This document shows, piece by piece, positions 8,151-17,967 of a DNA stretch of 64,000 nt. Made by a program: the position numbers and the translations under genes. This stretch comes from Bacteroidales bacterium. Its GTDB lineage: Bacteria > Bacteroidota > Bacteroidia > Bacteroidales > UBA932. A model generated the notes under the pieces. The model searched no databases. It was not told the DNA's origin and saw only the letters and a list, made by a program, of their open reading frames with translations. The stretch covers positions 1 to 64,000 of the forward strand of contig SUYM01000005.1 of the NCBI GenBank assembly GCA_015060455.1, read 5' to 3'. The number at the start of each line of letters is the position of its first letter. Position 1 is the stretch's first letter.

Positions 8151-9164
8151 CTACGAATTTTCTATTATCGTTGTCAGGAAATCGGTCATCGAGAGTCCTG
8201 CGGCGCGGACCATCTGAGGAACGAGCGAGGCGGAGGTCATGCCAGGGATAGTGTTGACTTCAAGGAAATAGAGGTCGTCGTCCGAACATATATAATCTAC
8301 GCGCACCAGACCGCTGCATCCGAGGTGGGCATATATCCTCTTTGATACCTCCTGAATCCTGTCTCGCAGGGCATCGGGAATTTCCGCCGGACAGACCTCG
8401 CGGCTAAGTCCCTGATATTTAGCCTCATAGTCGAAGAATTCATTTTCTGTAATGATCTCTATGACCGGAAGAGCACGCAGTCCCTCGCCGTCATAATACA
8501 CAGCGCAGGTAAGTTCCCTTCCCACCACAGCGGCCTCCGCCAGAAGCATATTGCCCTCGGAGAAAGCCACCTCAACCGCCTTGTCAAAATCCTCTATCCT
8601 CTTGACCTTGGTCACGCCGAAACTGCTGCCTCCGTCAGTAGGCTTCACGAACATAGGCAGACCGAGACACTCCACGGCCTTTGCTGCAAGTCCATCAACA
8701 GGCTCGCCCTTGCGCAGAAATATATCATCGGCGCACTTTACAAAATCAACGTCTTTCAGATAACTCTTGCATGAGAATTTGTCAAAGGTGATCGCAGCGA
8801 CAAAGGCGTTGCAGCCGCTGTGAGGCACGCCCAACATTTCCAGATAGCCCTGCATCAGACCGTTCTCGCCCGGCGTGCCGTGCTGCATGATATAGGCATA
8901 GTCAAACTTGACCTTCTCCCCATCAAGCGTCACCGAAAAGTCGCATTTGCATATCTGCGGCTGTTCTCCCTCCGGAAGCAGCACGCGCTGGCCGCCGCCA
9001 CGTCTGTATGCCCTCAGGCTCCAACTGCCGGAGCGGGCGAATATTTCATATATATCATACCGCTCACCCTCTATCTGTGAGGCGGTAAATTCACCGCTGC
9101 GCACCGACACTTCCCACTCGGACGAGTCGCTGCCGTATATCACGGCTATTGATTTTGTTGACAT
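8151..9164 (-). CDS. ddl: D-alanine-D-alanine ligase
   Basis: Ddl joins two D-alanines with ATP for the peptidoglycan precursor. The 337-residue ATP-grasp protein has HGTPGENGLMQGYLEMLGVP (substrate-binding N-terminal region), FVKPTDGGSSFGVTKV (ATP loop) and the C-terminal metal and substrate segment RVDYICSDDDLYFLEVNTIPGMT. The start is ATG at 9164 (MSTKSIAVIYG). It lies 148 nt downstream of a class A PBP gene on the same strand, a sensible envelope grouping. Confidence 0.97.
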   Translation of the reverse strand: MSTKSIAVIYGSDSSEWEVSVRSGEFTASQIEGERYDIYEIFARSGSWSLRAYRRGGGQRVLLPEGEQPQICKCDFSVTLDGEKVKFDYAYIMQHGTPGENGLMQGYLEMLGVPHSGCNAFVAAITFDKFSCKSYLKDVDFVKCADDIFLRKGEPVDGLAAKAVECLGLPMFVKPTDGGSSFGVTKVKRIEDFDKAVEVAFSEGNMLLAEAAVVGRELTCAVYYDGEGLRALPVIEIITENEFFDYEAKYQGLSREVCPAEIPDALRDRIQEVSKRIYAHLGCSGLVRVDYICSDDDLYFLEVNTIPGMTSASLVPQMVRAAGLSMTDFLTTIIENS

Positions 9165-9230
9165 GTTATAAATTTATTGATAGTGTGAATTATTATCTGA
9201 TTGGGGCTTGCCACGGCCTACCGGCCTCGG

Positions 9231-9286
9231 AATGACGTGATGAGCGTTTCGCAATGACGTAATGAGCGTTTCGCATTGACGTGATG
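9231..9286. repeat. 22-bp tandem repeat
   Basis: Two full 22-bp units (AATGACGTGATGAGCGTTTC plus GC) and a partial third lie between the PBP gene and ddl. They resemble the AATGA-containing filler at 6.7-7.0 kb. No coding capacity is seen. Confidence 0.7.
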
Positions 9287-9312
9287 CCGGTTTGCTTCGA
9301 CATGAAGGCAAC

Positions 9313-11697
9313 CTATTCAAAGAAGAAACTGCCCTCGTCCTCCTGTGTCGCCTCAGCATCTGCGTCGCTGCCGTCACAGTTCAAGTCGAGTGTCGTTCCC
9401 GGAGGTGCCACAAATCGGTCTGTCTCCGAAAAGCCCAAGGACTTGTCCGCAAGAACCTTCTGCATGAAGATTCCCCAGATCGGAAGCGCCATGTTCGAAC
9501 CGCCTCCCAGAGACAGCGACTCGAAATGCACACTGCGGTCCTCCGCTCCGACCCATACGCCTGCTGTAATCTTCGGCGTATAACCGATGAACCATCCGTC
9601 AGACTGGTTGTTTGTCGTACCCGTCTTTCCGGCAATCTCACCCTTCAACTGATATTTCGCACGGAGCCTGATTCCGGTACCGCTGTTGACAACACCCTGC
9701 ATGAGATTGGCCATGAGATATGCCGTATGCTCGCTTATCGCCTCCTTCTTCCTGTTACTGAACTCTCCAAGCGTATTGCCGTACTTGTCCTCGATCCTCG
9801 TCACAAAGAGAGGTGTCACATATACACCCTTTGAAGGGAAGGTGTTATACGCCGCCACCATGTCATAAACAGAAATATCGGCAGAACCGACGCACAGAGA
9901 ATATGTCTCATCAATATGGCTGCCTATGCCCATCTTACGCATCATATCCGCCATTGCGTGCGGTCCATACAGTTTCATGAGATAAGCGGAGATATTGTTG
10001 GAACTCTTTGTCAGTCCCCATTTCAGCGTCACGGTCTGGCCGATCCAGTCATCCTTGTCCGTACTTTTCGGTGTCCATGTCGTATCCCCCACCACAAAGG
10101 TCTGCGGCACATTCACCACCTTGTCGCACGGGGTAAGGCCCTCCTGCATCGCCAGAGTATAGAGGAACGGCTTGATTGTAGATCCGACCTGACGCTTTCC
10201 CTGACGCACATTGTCGTACTGGAAATAAGAATGGTGCGGTCCGCCCACATAAGCCCTGACATGACCGGTCTGAGGTTCTATGGCCATGATTGCCGCCCTC
10301 AGATGAGACTTATAGTACCTGATGGAATCATTAGGGGTCATCACCGTGTCAATATACCCCTTCTTATTCCACGAGAACACCCTCATCTTTGTCGGTTCAT
10401 TGAAACTCCTGGCAATCTCGGACTCCGAATGGCCGTCAGCCTTCATCATCCTGTATCTGTCACTCCATCTGCGCGCCTGCTTCATAAGCGACTCCACCGT
10501 CTCCTCATCTATATCATCAGAGAACGGCTTGTTCTTCTTATATCTGATATCCCGCCAGAAACTCTTCTGCAAATCCTTTCCAAGATGCTCGGCCACAGCC
10601 TCTTCCGCATATCTCTGCATCTTTGAGTTTATTGTGGTCCTGATACACAGACCGTCAGTAAAGAGATTGTATTTTGACCCGTCCGGCTTGAAATTCTTGT
10701 TCAGCCAGCCATACAGAGGGTCATTTGCCCATTGGAGCGAATCGACGATATAGTCCTCCTTGAAATAATAACTGTTTCTCTTCGGCTGCTTGGCGTTCAT
10801 CGTACGCAGAAGCATATCCTTGAAATACAGGCCCAAACCCGAGTGATGGTCCTGCCGGGAATATGAAAGGACTATCGGGAGCGCAGCCAGAGAATCCTTC
10901 TGCTCCTGAGTCAGATACCCGGCCTTGACCATCTGTCCCATCACGAAATTTCTTCTCTTGAAGGATTCATCCGGATTTCTGACAGGATTGTATCTGGATG
11001 TCTTGTTTATGATACCGAGAATCGTCGCCGCCTCCTCGACGGTAAGGTCTATCGGAGATTTGCCGAAATATGTCATGGCTGCCGCCCTGATGCCGAACGC
11101 GCTGTTGCCGAAGTCCAGTTTGTTCATATACAGCATCATTATCTCATCCTTGGTGTATCTGCGTTCCAGCCTGACTGCCGTAACCCACTCGATGAGTTTG
11201 ATTTTCACCAGATTGAGCATACGGCCGACTTTGCCGCGCCTTTTCTTTGCCACACCCGGGTCATCCGAGTTCATCGCACGAAGGTTCTCCGTGTAGAGAA
11301 TCTTTGCCAACTGCTGGGTGATGGTACTGCCGCCGCCCTGACTTGCGTTTCCGCCCAGGATCGTCTTGACGGCCACTCTGGCCAGACTTCGATAATCTAT
11401 GCCGGAATGCTCATAAAACCTGACATCCTCCGTCGCCACGGCCGCCTGGACCATGTATGGGGAAATATCCTCGTAATCAATGAATATCCTGTTTTCCAGG
11501 TGATATGTCGCCAGCACCTGACCGTCCTCAGACATTATCCGGGTGGCGAGGTTCATATCAGGACGCTCTATGTCATCGACGGACGGGATATCCGCAAAGA
11601 GTATCACTCCTGTAATGGAAAGCACCACCGTCAGCACTGCACATGAAAACAACGACCAGAAAGTTATGATCAGTCTTCTTTTTGTTTTTTCCGTCAT
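9313..11697 (-). CDS. Class A penicillin-binding protein (PBP1A-type)
   Basis: A bifunctional peptidoglycan synthase anchored in the inner membrane and acting in the periplasm. There is one transmembrane helix at residues 9-33. The glycosyltransferase (GT51) domain shows ATEDVRFYEHSGID (E90) and GGGSTITQQLAK (residues 121-132). The transpeptidase domain has STIK (S506, K509), SNN (566-568) and KTGT (691-694). At 794 residues it is full length. It lies upstream of ddl on the same strand, and the divergent topA gene begins about 170 nt away. The C-terminal 20 residues are acidic. Confidence 0.95.
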   Translation of the reverse strand: MTEKTKRRLIITFWSLFSCAVLTVVLSITGVILFADIPSVDDIERPDMNLATRIMSEDGQVLATYHLENRIFIDYEDISPYMVQAAVATEDVRFYEHSGIDYRSLARVAVKTILGGNASQGGGSTITQQLAKILYTENLRAMNSDDPGVAKKRRGKVGRMLNLVKIKLIEWVTAVRLERRYTKDEIMMLYMNKLDFGNSAFGIRAAAMTYFGKSPIDLTVEEAATILGIINKTSRYNPVRNPDESFKRRNFVMGQMVKAGYLTQEQKDSLAALPIVLSYSRQDHHSGLGLYFKDMLLRTMNAKQPKRNSYYFKEDYIVDSLQWANDPLYGWLNKNFKPDGSKYNLFTDGLCIRTTINSKMQRYAEEAVAEHLGKDLQKSFWRDIRYKKNKPFSDDIDEETVESLMKQARRWSDRYRMMKADGHSESEIARSFNEPTKMRVFSWNKKGYIDTVMTPNDSIRYYKSHLRAAIMAIEPQTGHVRAYVGGPHHSYFQYDNVRQGKRQVGSTIKPFLYTLAMQEGLTPCDKVVNVPQTFVVGDTTWTPKSTDKDDWIGQTVTLKWGLTKSSNNISAYLMKLYGPHAMADMMRKMGIGSHIDETYSLCVGSADISVYDMVAAYNTFPSKGVYVTPLFVTRIEDKYGNTLGEFSNRKKEAISEHTAYLMANLMQGVVNSGTGIRLRAKYQLKGEIAGKTGTTNNQSDGWFIGYTPKITAGVWVGAEDRSVHFESLSLGGGSNMALPIWGIFMQKVLADKSLGFSETDRFVAPPGTTLDLNCDGSDADAEATQEDEGSFFFE

Positions 11698-11723
11698 ATC
11701 CGTTAAAAAATTTTTCGTACAAG

Positions 11724-11738
11724 GTCACCATAGGTGAC
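11724..11738. promoter_or_regulatory. Small palindrome in the PBP/topA divergent region
   Basis: A perfect 6-bp inverted repeat with a 3-nt centre (GTCACC ATA GGTGAC) lies about 30 nt before the PBP start codon. It could be an operator or a short leader hairpin. No regulator can be named. Confidence 0.3.
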
Positions 11739-11771
11739 ATATATTATAAGAGGACAAAATTAGCAACAAAA

Positions 11772-11804
11772 TTTGGAAAATTACCCGATTTGTGCCTTAC
11801 TTTG
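11772..11804 (+). promoter_or_regulatory. Promoter for topA
   Basis: TTTG at 11772-11775 is followed after 21 nt by TTACTTTG (11797-11804), one base off the TAnnTTTG consensus. The start would be near 11810, giving a leader of roughly 55-65 nt before topA. It also argues against any start codon upstream of 11810. Confidence 0.55.
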
Positions 11805-11864
11805 CACAATCTTTTCAAGAGGCCCTGCCGGCGTAGGCGGGGAAATGCAGTTAAAACAGATGGA

Positions 11865-14186
11865 ATGATCAACAATATGGAAGGAAAGAATCTTGTAATC
11901 GTCGAGTCTCCCGGAAAAGTGAAGACAATTCAGAAATACCTTGGAGAAGGGTTTGAAGTGATGTCCAGCAAAGGACATATCCGCGACCTGCATGAGAACG
12001 GGTTGAGCATTGATGTCAAGGACGGATTCAGACCGGAATATGTCATCCCTGCTGACAAGAAGAAATTGGTCAGCGACCTGAAAAAGGCTGCACACCAGTC
12101 AGATACGGTATGGCTTGCATCCGATGAAGACCGCGAGGGAGAGGCCATATCATGGCACCTTTATGAAGTGCTGGGATTGAAGAAGGAGAACACGAAAAGG
12201 ATTGTCTTTCATGAGATTACCAAACCGGCCATATTGAACGCCATCGAAAATCCGCGCGAAATCGACATGAATCTCGTCGATGCCCAGCAGGCCCGCCGCG
12301 TGCTTGACCGCCTTGTGGGTTTCGAACTTTCTCCGGTGCTCTGGAAAAAGGTCCAGCCGAAACTTTCCGCCGGCCGCGTGCAGTCTGTGGCCCTGCGTCT
12401 TATTGTAGATCGCGAGCGTGAAATCATAAACTTCAAGAACGAGGCATATTACAAGGTGGAAGCCCTGTTCCACCCGGAAGGGACGCCGGAGGGCACCCTC
12501 GTAAAGGCGACACTGGATACAAGGTTCCCGGATTTTGAGTCTGCAAAGGCTTTTCTGGAAAGATGTATCGGTGCTGATTTCTCAATATGCAGCATTGATA
12601 AGAAAGAGGGAACACGCACACCTGCGGCACCATTCACCACCTCAACCCTGCAGCAGGAGGCCGCCCGCAAACTGCGTTTTTCTGTAAGCCAGACCATGAG
12701 CGTGGCGCAGAAACTCTACGAGCAGGGACTTATCACATATATGCGTACCGACTCCACCAACCTGTCGGCTCTCGCAATCGGCGCAGCAAAGCAGTTCATC
12801 ACCGACAATTTCGGCGAAGAATATTCAAAGACAAGACAATACAGGACAAGGGCAAAGGGCGCACAGGAGGCACATGAGGCCATCAGACCGACATACATAG
12901 GCAACCCGACCATCAAGGGAACTCCTCAGGAGCAGAAACTCTATGAACTGATCTGGAAACGCACCGTGGCATCACAGATGGCTGACGCAAAGGTGTTGAA
13001 GACGGACATAAAGGTCGCATGCAGCAACACCGCCGAAAAATTCAACGTGCAGGCCTCACAGGTGCTTTTTGACGGCTTCCTCAAACTTTATATCGAAAGT
13101 ACGGATGAACCTGTGCAGGATGACGAGGAAATCATCCTTCCTGAGTTAAGTGTGGGCAACATGATGTATGAGAACGGCATTACGGCAGAATGTAAATTCA
13201 CCGCAGCGCCTTCACGATATACAGACGCATCACTTATCAAGAAACTTGAAGAACTCGAAATCGGACGGCCATCCACCTACGCTCCGACCATCACCACCCT
13301 CACCAAGGCCCGCGGCTATGTCGTAAAGGGTGACAAGAGCGGAGAAAAACATCAGGTTACGAATCTGAGCCTGAAAAACGGAGCCATCAGGACCTCGTCC
13401 AAGACTGAAACCACGGGGGCGGAAAGAGGACGTCTGCTGCCTCAGGAGATAGGTATCATCGTGACCGACTACCTTGTGAAAAACTTCCCGCAGATCCTTG
13501 ACTATAAGTTTACCGCAAATGTCGAGGAAGACTTCGACAAGATTGCGGAAGGAGAACTCACATGGAACAGGGTCATTGCAGATTTCTATGGACCATTCCA
13601 CCGGAGCGTGGATGAAACCATGAGCAGCAAGGAGTATGGAAGTGCGGCTGCAAGAGAACTCGGCGTGGCTCCTGACGGACAGCCGCTGGTGGCTCGCTTC
13701 GGACAATATGGCGCTTACGTCCAGAAGGGAGAAGGAGAGAACAGGCAATATGCGAGCCTTGCCCCCGGCCAGTTAATCGAAAGCATCACGCTGGAAGAGG
13801 CCTTGAAACTCTTTGAACTGCCACGTACGGTGGGACAACTTGACGGAGTGGACATAATATGCACCAAAGGACGTTTCGGCCCATATTTGAAGTATGGTGA
13901 TAAAAATATATCACTTCCGCGCGGCACCGACCCGCTGAAAATAGATCTTGACAGTTGCCTGAAACTCATTCAGGAGAGCATGAACAAGACCAAGGGAGGC
14001 ATCCTGGCTGAATTCAAAGACGCTGACATCCAAGTCATTGACGGCAATTATGGCCCATATATCAAACACGCCGGCAAGAACTACAAGATACCGAAAGGAA
14101 CAGACCCGGCACAACTTACAGAAGATAAGTGCAAGGAAATCATAGAGAGCAGCGCACCTACAAGTCGTAAAAAAACACGCAGGTAA
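11865..14186 (+). CDS. topA: DNA topoisomerase I
   Basis: Type IA topoisomerase that relaxes negative supercoils. The N terminus has NLVIVESPGKVKTIQKYLG, the Toprim acidic motif is ASDEDREGEAISWHL and the active-site tyrosine lies in GLITYMRTDSTNLS. The C terminus lacks zinc fingers and instead carries three repeats of the GRFGPYLKYGDK / NYGPYIKHAGKNYKIPKGTDP type. ATG at 11865 or 11877 fits the promoter; the open frame runs further upstream but that part would not be transcribed. It is the only long plus-strand gene before the Lrp regulator. Confidence 0.96.
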   Translation: MINNMEGKNLVIVESPGKVKTIQKYLGEGFEVMSSKGHIRDLHENGLSIDVKDGFRPEYVIPADKKKLVSDLKKAAHQSDTVWLASDEDREGEAISWHLYEVLGLKKENTKRIVFHEITKPAILNAIENPREIDMNLVDAQQARRVLDRLVGFELSPVLWKKVQPKLSAGRVQSVALRLIVDREREIINFKNEAYYKVEALFHPEGTPEGTLVKATLDTRFPDFESAKAFLERCIGADFSICSIDKKEGTRTPAAPFTTSTLQQEAARKLRFSVSQTMSVAQKLYEQGLITYMRTDSTNLSALAIGAAKQFITDNFGEEYSKTRQYRTRAKGAQEAHEAIRPTYIGNPTIKGTPQEQKLYELIWKRTVASQMADAKVLKTDIKVACSNTAEKFNVQASQVLFDGFLKLYIESTDEPVQDDEEIILPELSVGNMMYENGITAECKFTAAPSRYTDASLIKKLEELEIGRPSTYAPTITTLTKARGYVVKGDKSGEKHQVTNLSLKNGAIRTSSKTETTGAERGRLLPQEIGIIVTDYLVKNFPQILDYKFTANVEEDFDKIAEGELTWNRVIADFYGPFHRSVDETMSSKEYGSAAARELGVAPDGQPLVARFGQYGAYVQKGEGENRQYASLAPGQLIESITLEEALKLFELPRTVGQLDGVDIICTKGRFGPYLKYGDKNISLPRGTDPLKIDLDSCLKLIQESMNKTKGGILAEFKDADIQVIDGNYGPYIKHAGKNYKIPKGTDPAQLTEDKCKEIIESSAPTSRKKTRR

Positions 14187-14278
14187 ATTTAATAAACGTA
14201 AATTTTTGACCGCAATTTTTTGACAAATAAAATTAAGTCATTAAATTAGCGGTCAATAAATTATAATCCGAAAGCGCC

Positions 14279-14797
14279 ATGTCAAGTTTCCAACTCGATC
14301 AGATTGATCAGAAGATACTGTCTTTCCTTGTAAAGAACGCCAGAATGCCTTTTTTAGAGATTGCACGAGAATGTAACGTATCAGGCGCAGCCATACATCA
14401 GAGAGTGAAGAGACTGGAAACAAACGGTGTCATCACCGGCTCGCGCATCCTCGTCAAGCCACAGGCTATCGGACTGAACGTGTGTGCCTTTGTAAGCGTA
14501 TCTCTTTCCGAGGCGAACAAATATCCGGAAGTGATAGAGTCGTTCAAGAAGATCTCGGAAGTGGTGGAGTGTCATTTCGTAACAGGAAAGCACAACCTGC
14601 TCATCAAGATATACTGCTTTGACCATGACCACCTGATGCAGATCCTTCTGAATACCATCCAGAAGATTCCGTATGTGCAGCAGACCGAGACCCTCATCTC
14701 GCTTGACCAGGCCATAGAGCGTCAGGTGTGGGTGAAGGAGTATCAGAACACCAGTTTCTCTGCAAGCATCAAGAAGAACAAGAAGGAAAACATTTAG
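14279..14797 (+). CDS. Lrp/AsnC family transcriptional regulator
   Basis: A DNA-binding regulator that senses amino acids or similar small ligands. Residues 1-60 form an AsnC helix-turn-helix (LDQIDQKILSFLVKNARM, then NVSGAAIHQRVKRLETNGVI), followed by the RAM ligand-binding domain (VECHFVTGKHNLLIKIYC). At 172 residues it is slightly long because of a lysine-rich tail (SIKKNKKENI). Its last 4 nt overlap the convergent ispD gene. The regulated genes cannot be inferred from the neighbours. Confidence 0.93.
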   Translation: MSSFQLDQIDQKILSFLVKNARMPFLEIARECNVSGAAIHQRVKRLETNGVITGSRILVKPQAIGLNVCAFVSVSLSEANKYPEVIESFKKISEVVECHFVTGKHNLLIKIYCFDHDHLMQILLNTIQKIPYVQQTETLISLDQAIERQVWVKEYQNTSFSASIKKNKKENI

Positions 14798-15510
14798 AGA
14801 TTTTTCAGCACAGCCTCAGCAAGGAGCAGGTCCTCCTTCGTGGTGATTTTGATATTGAGCCTTTCCCCGAGCACGTAGGAGAGGCTTTTTCCGTATTTCT
14901 CCACCACAGAGGCATCGTCGGTGAAGCCTGTGTCAAAAGGCTGGCCATATGCCGATTTAAGCAGTTCCGAATAAAAGACCTGAGGGGTCTGTGCTCCATA
15001 TAGCAGCGACCTGTCAACCTTCTGGCCGGGAATTGAAGCAAATGTTTCGCTACCGTCTTCCCATACCTTCCTTTCCAACACCTTCATTGTATCGACACAT
15101 GGCGTCACAGGAATTGCCGATCCTGTCCGGGCGGCCTTCGAGAAGAGATTTTGTATAAGATTCTCCGTCACAAGCGGTCTGACGCCATCATGGATGGCCA
15201 CAAGGGCACCTTCCGGCACCTTTTCCAAGGCATTCCTGACAGAATGGAAACGCGTGATGCCCCCTTTGACCAAGACCTGCGGACAGACGAAATTTTCACG
15301 ATAGCAATAGTCCTTCCAGAACGGGATATATTCCTCAGGAAGAACGACAACCACCGCTATGCCGGGACAGGCGGAAAGAAAGGTCTCGACAGTCCTCCGG
15401 AGAATCATTTTCCCATCAAGTTCAAGGAACTGTTTCGGCTTGTCCGCCCCCATTCTGGTACCGCTGCCGGCCGCCATTATCACGACATATTTTTTTCTGT
15501 CAGAATTCAT
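14794..15510 (-). CDS. ispD: 2-C-methyl-D-erythritol 4-phosphate cytidylyltransferase
   Basis: IspD makes CDP-methylerythritol in the MEP pathway to isoprenoids such as undecaprenyl phosphate. The 238-residue protein has the nucleotide-binding AAGSGTRMGADKPKQFLEL, AIHDGVRPLV and YGAQTPQVF motifs and a C-terminal INIKITTKEDL. It converges on the Lrp gene with a 4-bp overlap and diverges from mreB. A TAATTTTG promoter element on the minus strand at 15535-15542 would serve it. Confidence 0.96.
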   Translation of the reverse strand: MNSDRKKYVVIMAAGSGTRMGADKPKQFLELDGKMILRRTVETFLSACPGIAVVVVLPEEYIPFWKDYCYRENFVCPQVLVKGGITRFHSVRNALEKVPEGALVAIHDGVRPLVTENLIQNLFSKAARTGSAIPVTPCVDTMKVLERKVWEDGSETFASIPGQKVDRSLLYGAQTPQVFYSELLKSAYGQPFDTGFTDDASVVEKYGKSLSYVLGERLNIKITTKEDLLLAEAVLKNL

Positions 15511-15598
15511 ATAAACTGTTTAAATATTGTACGGCAAAATTAAAGATTTTTTGTAATTTTACCGCCTGATTTTCAAAACGAATAAAACCTGAATTCAT

Positions 15599-16621
15599 AT
15601 GGCATTTTCTTTTTTGACACAAGAACTGGCAATGGACCTCGGCACCGCGAACACCATCATCTATCAGAATGATCAGAAGGTGCTTGACGAGCCGAGTATC
15701 GTGGCCATCGACAATAGCACAGGCAAGGCAATCGCGTTGGGAACAAAGGCGAAGCAGATGCATGAGAGGGAGAATCCGGGCATCAAGACTGTCCGTCCGA
15801 TGAAGGACGGAGTCATCGCGGACTTCAACGCTGCCGAACTTATGATCCGCGGATTCATCAAGCAGGTGAACAGCAGACGCCGTTCCATCTTCACACCGAA
15901 CATCAAGATGGTGATCGGCATCCCTTCCGGCAGTACCGAGGTGGAGATCCGTGCGGTGCGCGACTCATCGGAGCACGCAGGAGGACGCGACGTATATCTG
16001 ATTTATGAGCCTATGGCCTCTGCCCTCGGTATCGGTCTTGATGTGGAGGCGCCTAAGGGCAACATGGTGGTGGATATAGGAGGCGGTACCACAGAAATCG
16101 CCGTCATCTCCCTCGGAGGCATCGTAGTCCAGAACAGCATCAAGGTCGCAGGAGACGTATTCACCAACGACATCCAGCAGTATCTCCGTCAGCAGCACAA
16201 CATCAAGGTAGGTCAGATCACGGCAGAAAAACTCAAGATCGCCATCGGATCAGTCCTGACAAACCTGGACGAGGAGCCGGAGCCGTTCCAGATCACCGGT
16301 CCTAACCTCATGACCGCCCACCCTGTCCATGCGACCATCGCATATCAGGAGATCGCGCACTGCCTCGACAAGTCGGTGGCAAGAATCGAAAGCGGCATCC
16401 TGCATGTTCTCGAGCAGACTCCTCCTGAACTTTATGCAGACATCGTGGAAAACGGCATCCACCTTGCCGGCGGCGGTTCGCTCCTGAGAGGACTCGCAAA
16501 GCGACTCAGCGACAAGGTCAACATCCCGTTCTATGTCGCAGAAGACCCGCTCAGGGCTGTGGCAAGAGGAACATGTCTTGCGCTCAAGAACACGGAGAAC
16601 TACACATTCCTCATGAGATAG
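15599..16621 (+). CDS. mreB: Rod shape-determining protein MreB
   Basis: Actin-like cytoskeletal ATPase that guides lateral wall synthesis at the inner membrane. The protein shows the phosphate-1 loop (MDLGTANTIIY), phosphate-2 (VVDIGGGTTEIAVISLGG) and the adenosine motif (LAGGGSLLRGL). The N-terminal MAFSFLTQ is a likely membrane-binding amphipathic segment. It is the first gene of mreBCD-mrdA-rodA with 4-nt gaps or overlaps after it. At 340 residues it is full length. Confidence 0.98.
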   Translation: MAFSFLTQELAMDLGTANTIIYQNDQKVLDEPSIVAIDNSTGKAIALGTKAKQMHERENPGIKTVRPMKDGVIADFNAAELMIRGFIKQVNSRRRSIFTPNIKMVIGIPSGSTEVEIRAVRDSSEHAGGRDVYLIYEPMASALGIGLDVEAPKGNMVVDIGGGTTEIAVISLGGIVVQNSIKVAGDVFTNDIQQYLRQQHNIKVGQITAEKLKIAIGSVLTNLDEEPEPFQITGPNLMTAHPVHATIAYQEIAHCLDKSVARIESGILHVLEQTPPELYADIVENGIHLAGGGSLLRGLAKRLSDKVNIPFYVAEDPLRAVARGTCLALKNTENYTFLMR

Positions 16622-16625
16622 GACC

Positions 16626-17447
16626 GTGCACAAAGGCGGTCTCATAAGATTCCTGATCAATGCAGTCATCTTCATTCTGTTGGAGGTGGCTGCGTTGACT
16701 ATGCTGCGCAACAATGCCCCGTTGCAGGAGGCCTGGTTTGCCAAAGGCGGACAAAACGTCATGAACACGGTCTGGGGCTGGTCACAGGGCGTGTCCGACT
16801 ACTTTTCACTGAAAGGGCAGAATGATTCTCTTGCATTGGAGAATCTAAATCTCCGCACTCGGGTGGCGAGCCTTGAAAACTATATATCCGACAGCCTTCT
16901 TTCGGCAAGGATATGCATCCCTTCGGAGAGCACCGGCTTCACCTATATCCCGGCCACCATCAACAAGATCAGCAACAACACCCAGCACAACTATATCATA
17001 GTCAGCAAGGGGTGGAAGCACGGCGTGTGCAAGGGTGACGGGATAATAACCGGGCAGGGAGCAATCGGCGTGGTCGATGCCGTCAGCGAGAACTTCTGCT
17101 TTGTGCGCTCGTTCAAGAATCACGGCATGAGCATCAGTGCAAGACTCGGGCGGAAAGGGGTAAGCGGACCGCTCAGATGGGACGGGATACACAGCAACGG
17201 CGCGCTGCTCAGCGAAATTCCTCATCACATCTGCGTTTCTCCCGGAGATACGGTCTATACGAGCGGTTTCTCTTCCATCTTCCCGGCCGACATCCCGCTG
17301 GGCGTCGTCAAGGACTCACGCATAGTGAACGGAAGCACATATGAGGTGAAGGTCAGGATGTTTGAGGATTTCGGGGCATTGAGATATGTAACCGTAGTCC
17401 GGAACAATGACAAAGATGAAATAAACGCATTGGAGGGCACCAGATGA
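16626..17447 (+). CDS. mreC: Rod shape-determining protein MreC
   Basis: MreC is a periplasmic scaffold that links MreB and MreD to PBP2. It starts with GTG (MHKGGLIRF) and has a transmembrane helix at about residues 9-27, a short coiled coil (NDSLALENLNLRTRVASLE) and two beta-domains (YIIVSKGWKHGVCKGDGIIT; PGDTVYTSGFSSIFPADIPLG). At 273 residues it is typical. Its stop overlaps the mreD start by 4 nt (ATGA). Confidence 0.95.
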   Translation: MHKGGLIRFLINAVIFILLEVAALTMLRNNAPLQEAWFAKGGQNVMNTVWGWSQGVSDYFSLKGQNDSLALENLNLRTRVASLENYISDSLLSARICIPSESTGFTYIPATINKISNNTQHNYIIVSKGWKHGVCKGDGIITGQGAIGVVDAVSENFCFVRSFKNHGMSISARLGRKGVSGPLRWDGIHSNGALLSEIPHHICVSPGDTVYTSGFSSIFPADIPLGVVKDSRIVNGSTYEVKVRMFEDFGALRYVTVVRNNDKDEINALEGTR

Positions 17448-17959
17448 GAATAAGTCGCAATTACACCCTGACATTTGTCCTGCTGCTTGTCTGCCAGTTG
17501 TTCCTGAGCAACTATGCTTGCCTGGGTCCATATATCATGCTGTCTATGCTTCCGACGATGATTCTGTGCCTGCCTATGCGTGTCGGGACCGTGGCTTCCA
17601 TGCTCATTGCCTTCGCTTGCGGCTTTGCAACAGACCTCTGCTGCGAAGGTCTTCTCGGCATCAATGTGGCAGCCCTGCTTCCTGTGGCCTTTTGCAGAAG
17701 AGGACTTATCAGAATCTTCCTCGGAGAGGACCTGATTGCAAGAAATGACAATTTCTCGATAAGAAAGAACGGCCTCGGTAAGGTGTCTCTCGCACAAGTC
17801 TCTTCCTGCGCAATCTTTCTTGCCGCGTATATCTTCCTCGACGGAGCCGGCACCAGACCATTCTGGTTCTGCACTGCCAGATTCTTTGCCTCCCTCGCCT
17901 GCTGCTGGCCTCTTGGCCTGGGCGTGGTGAACATACTCACGGTTGACGACAGAAAATAG
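17444..17959 (+). CDS. mreD: Rod shape-determining protein MreD
   Basis: A small integral membrane protein of the elongasome. The 171 residues form about five hydrophobic helices, with little sequence conservation as usual for MreD (FACGFATDLCCEGLLGINVAAL is replaced only partly by polar residues). Identification rests on hydrophobicity plus its place between mreC and mrdA, with a 4-nt overlap upstream. Confidence 0.88.
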   Translation: MRISRNYTLTFVLLLVCQLFLSNYACLGPYIMLSMLPTMILCLPMRVGTVASMLIAFACGFATDLCCEGLLGINVAALLPVAFCRRGLIRIFLGEDLIARNDNFSIRKNGLGKVSLAQVSSCAIFLAAYIFLDGAGTRPFWFCTARFFASLACCWPLGLGVVNILTVDDRK

Positions 17960-17967
17960 ACTTGGGA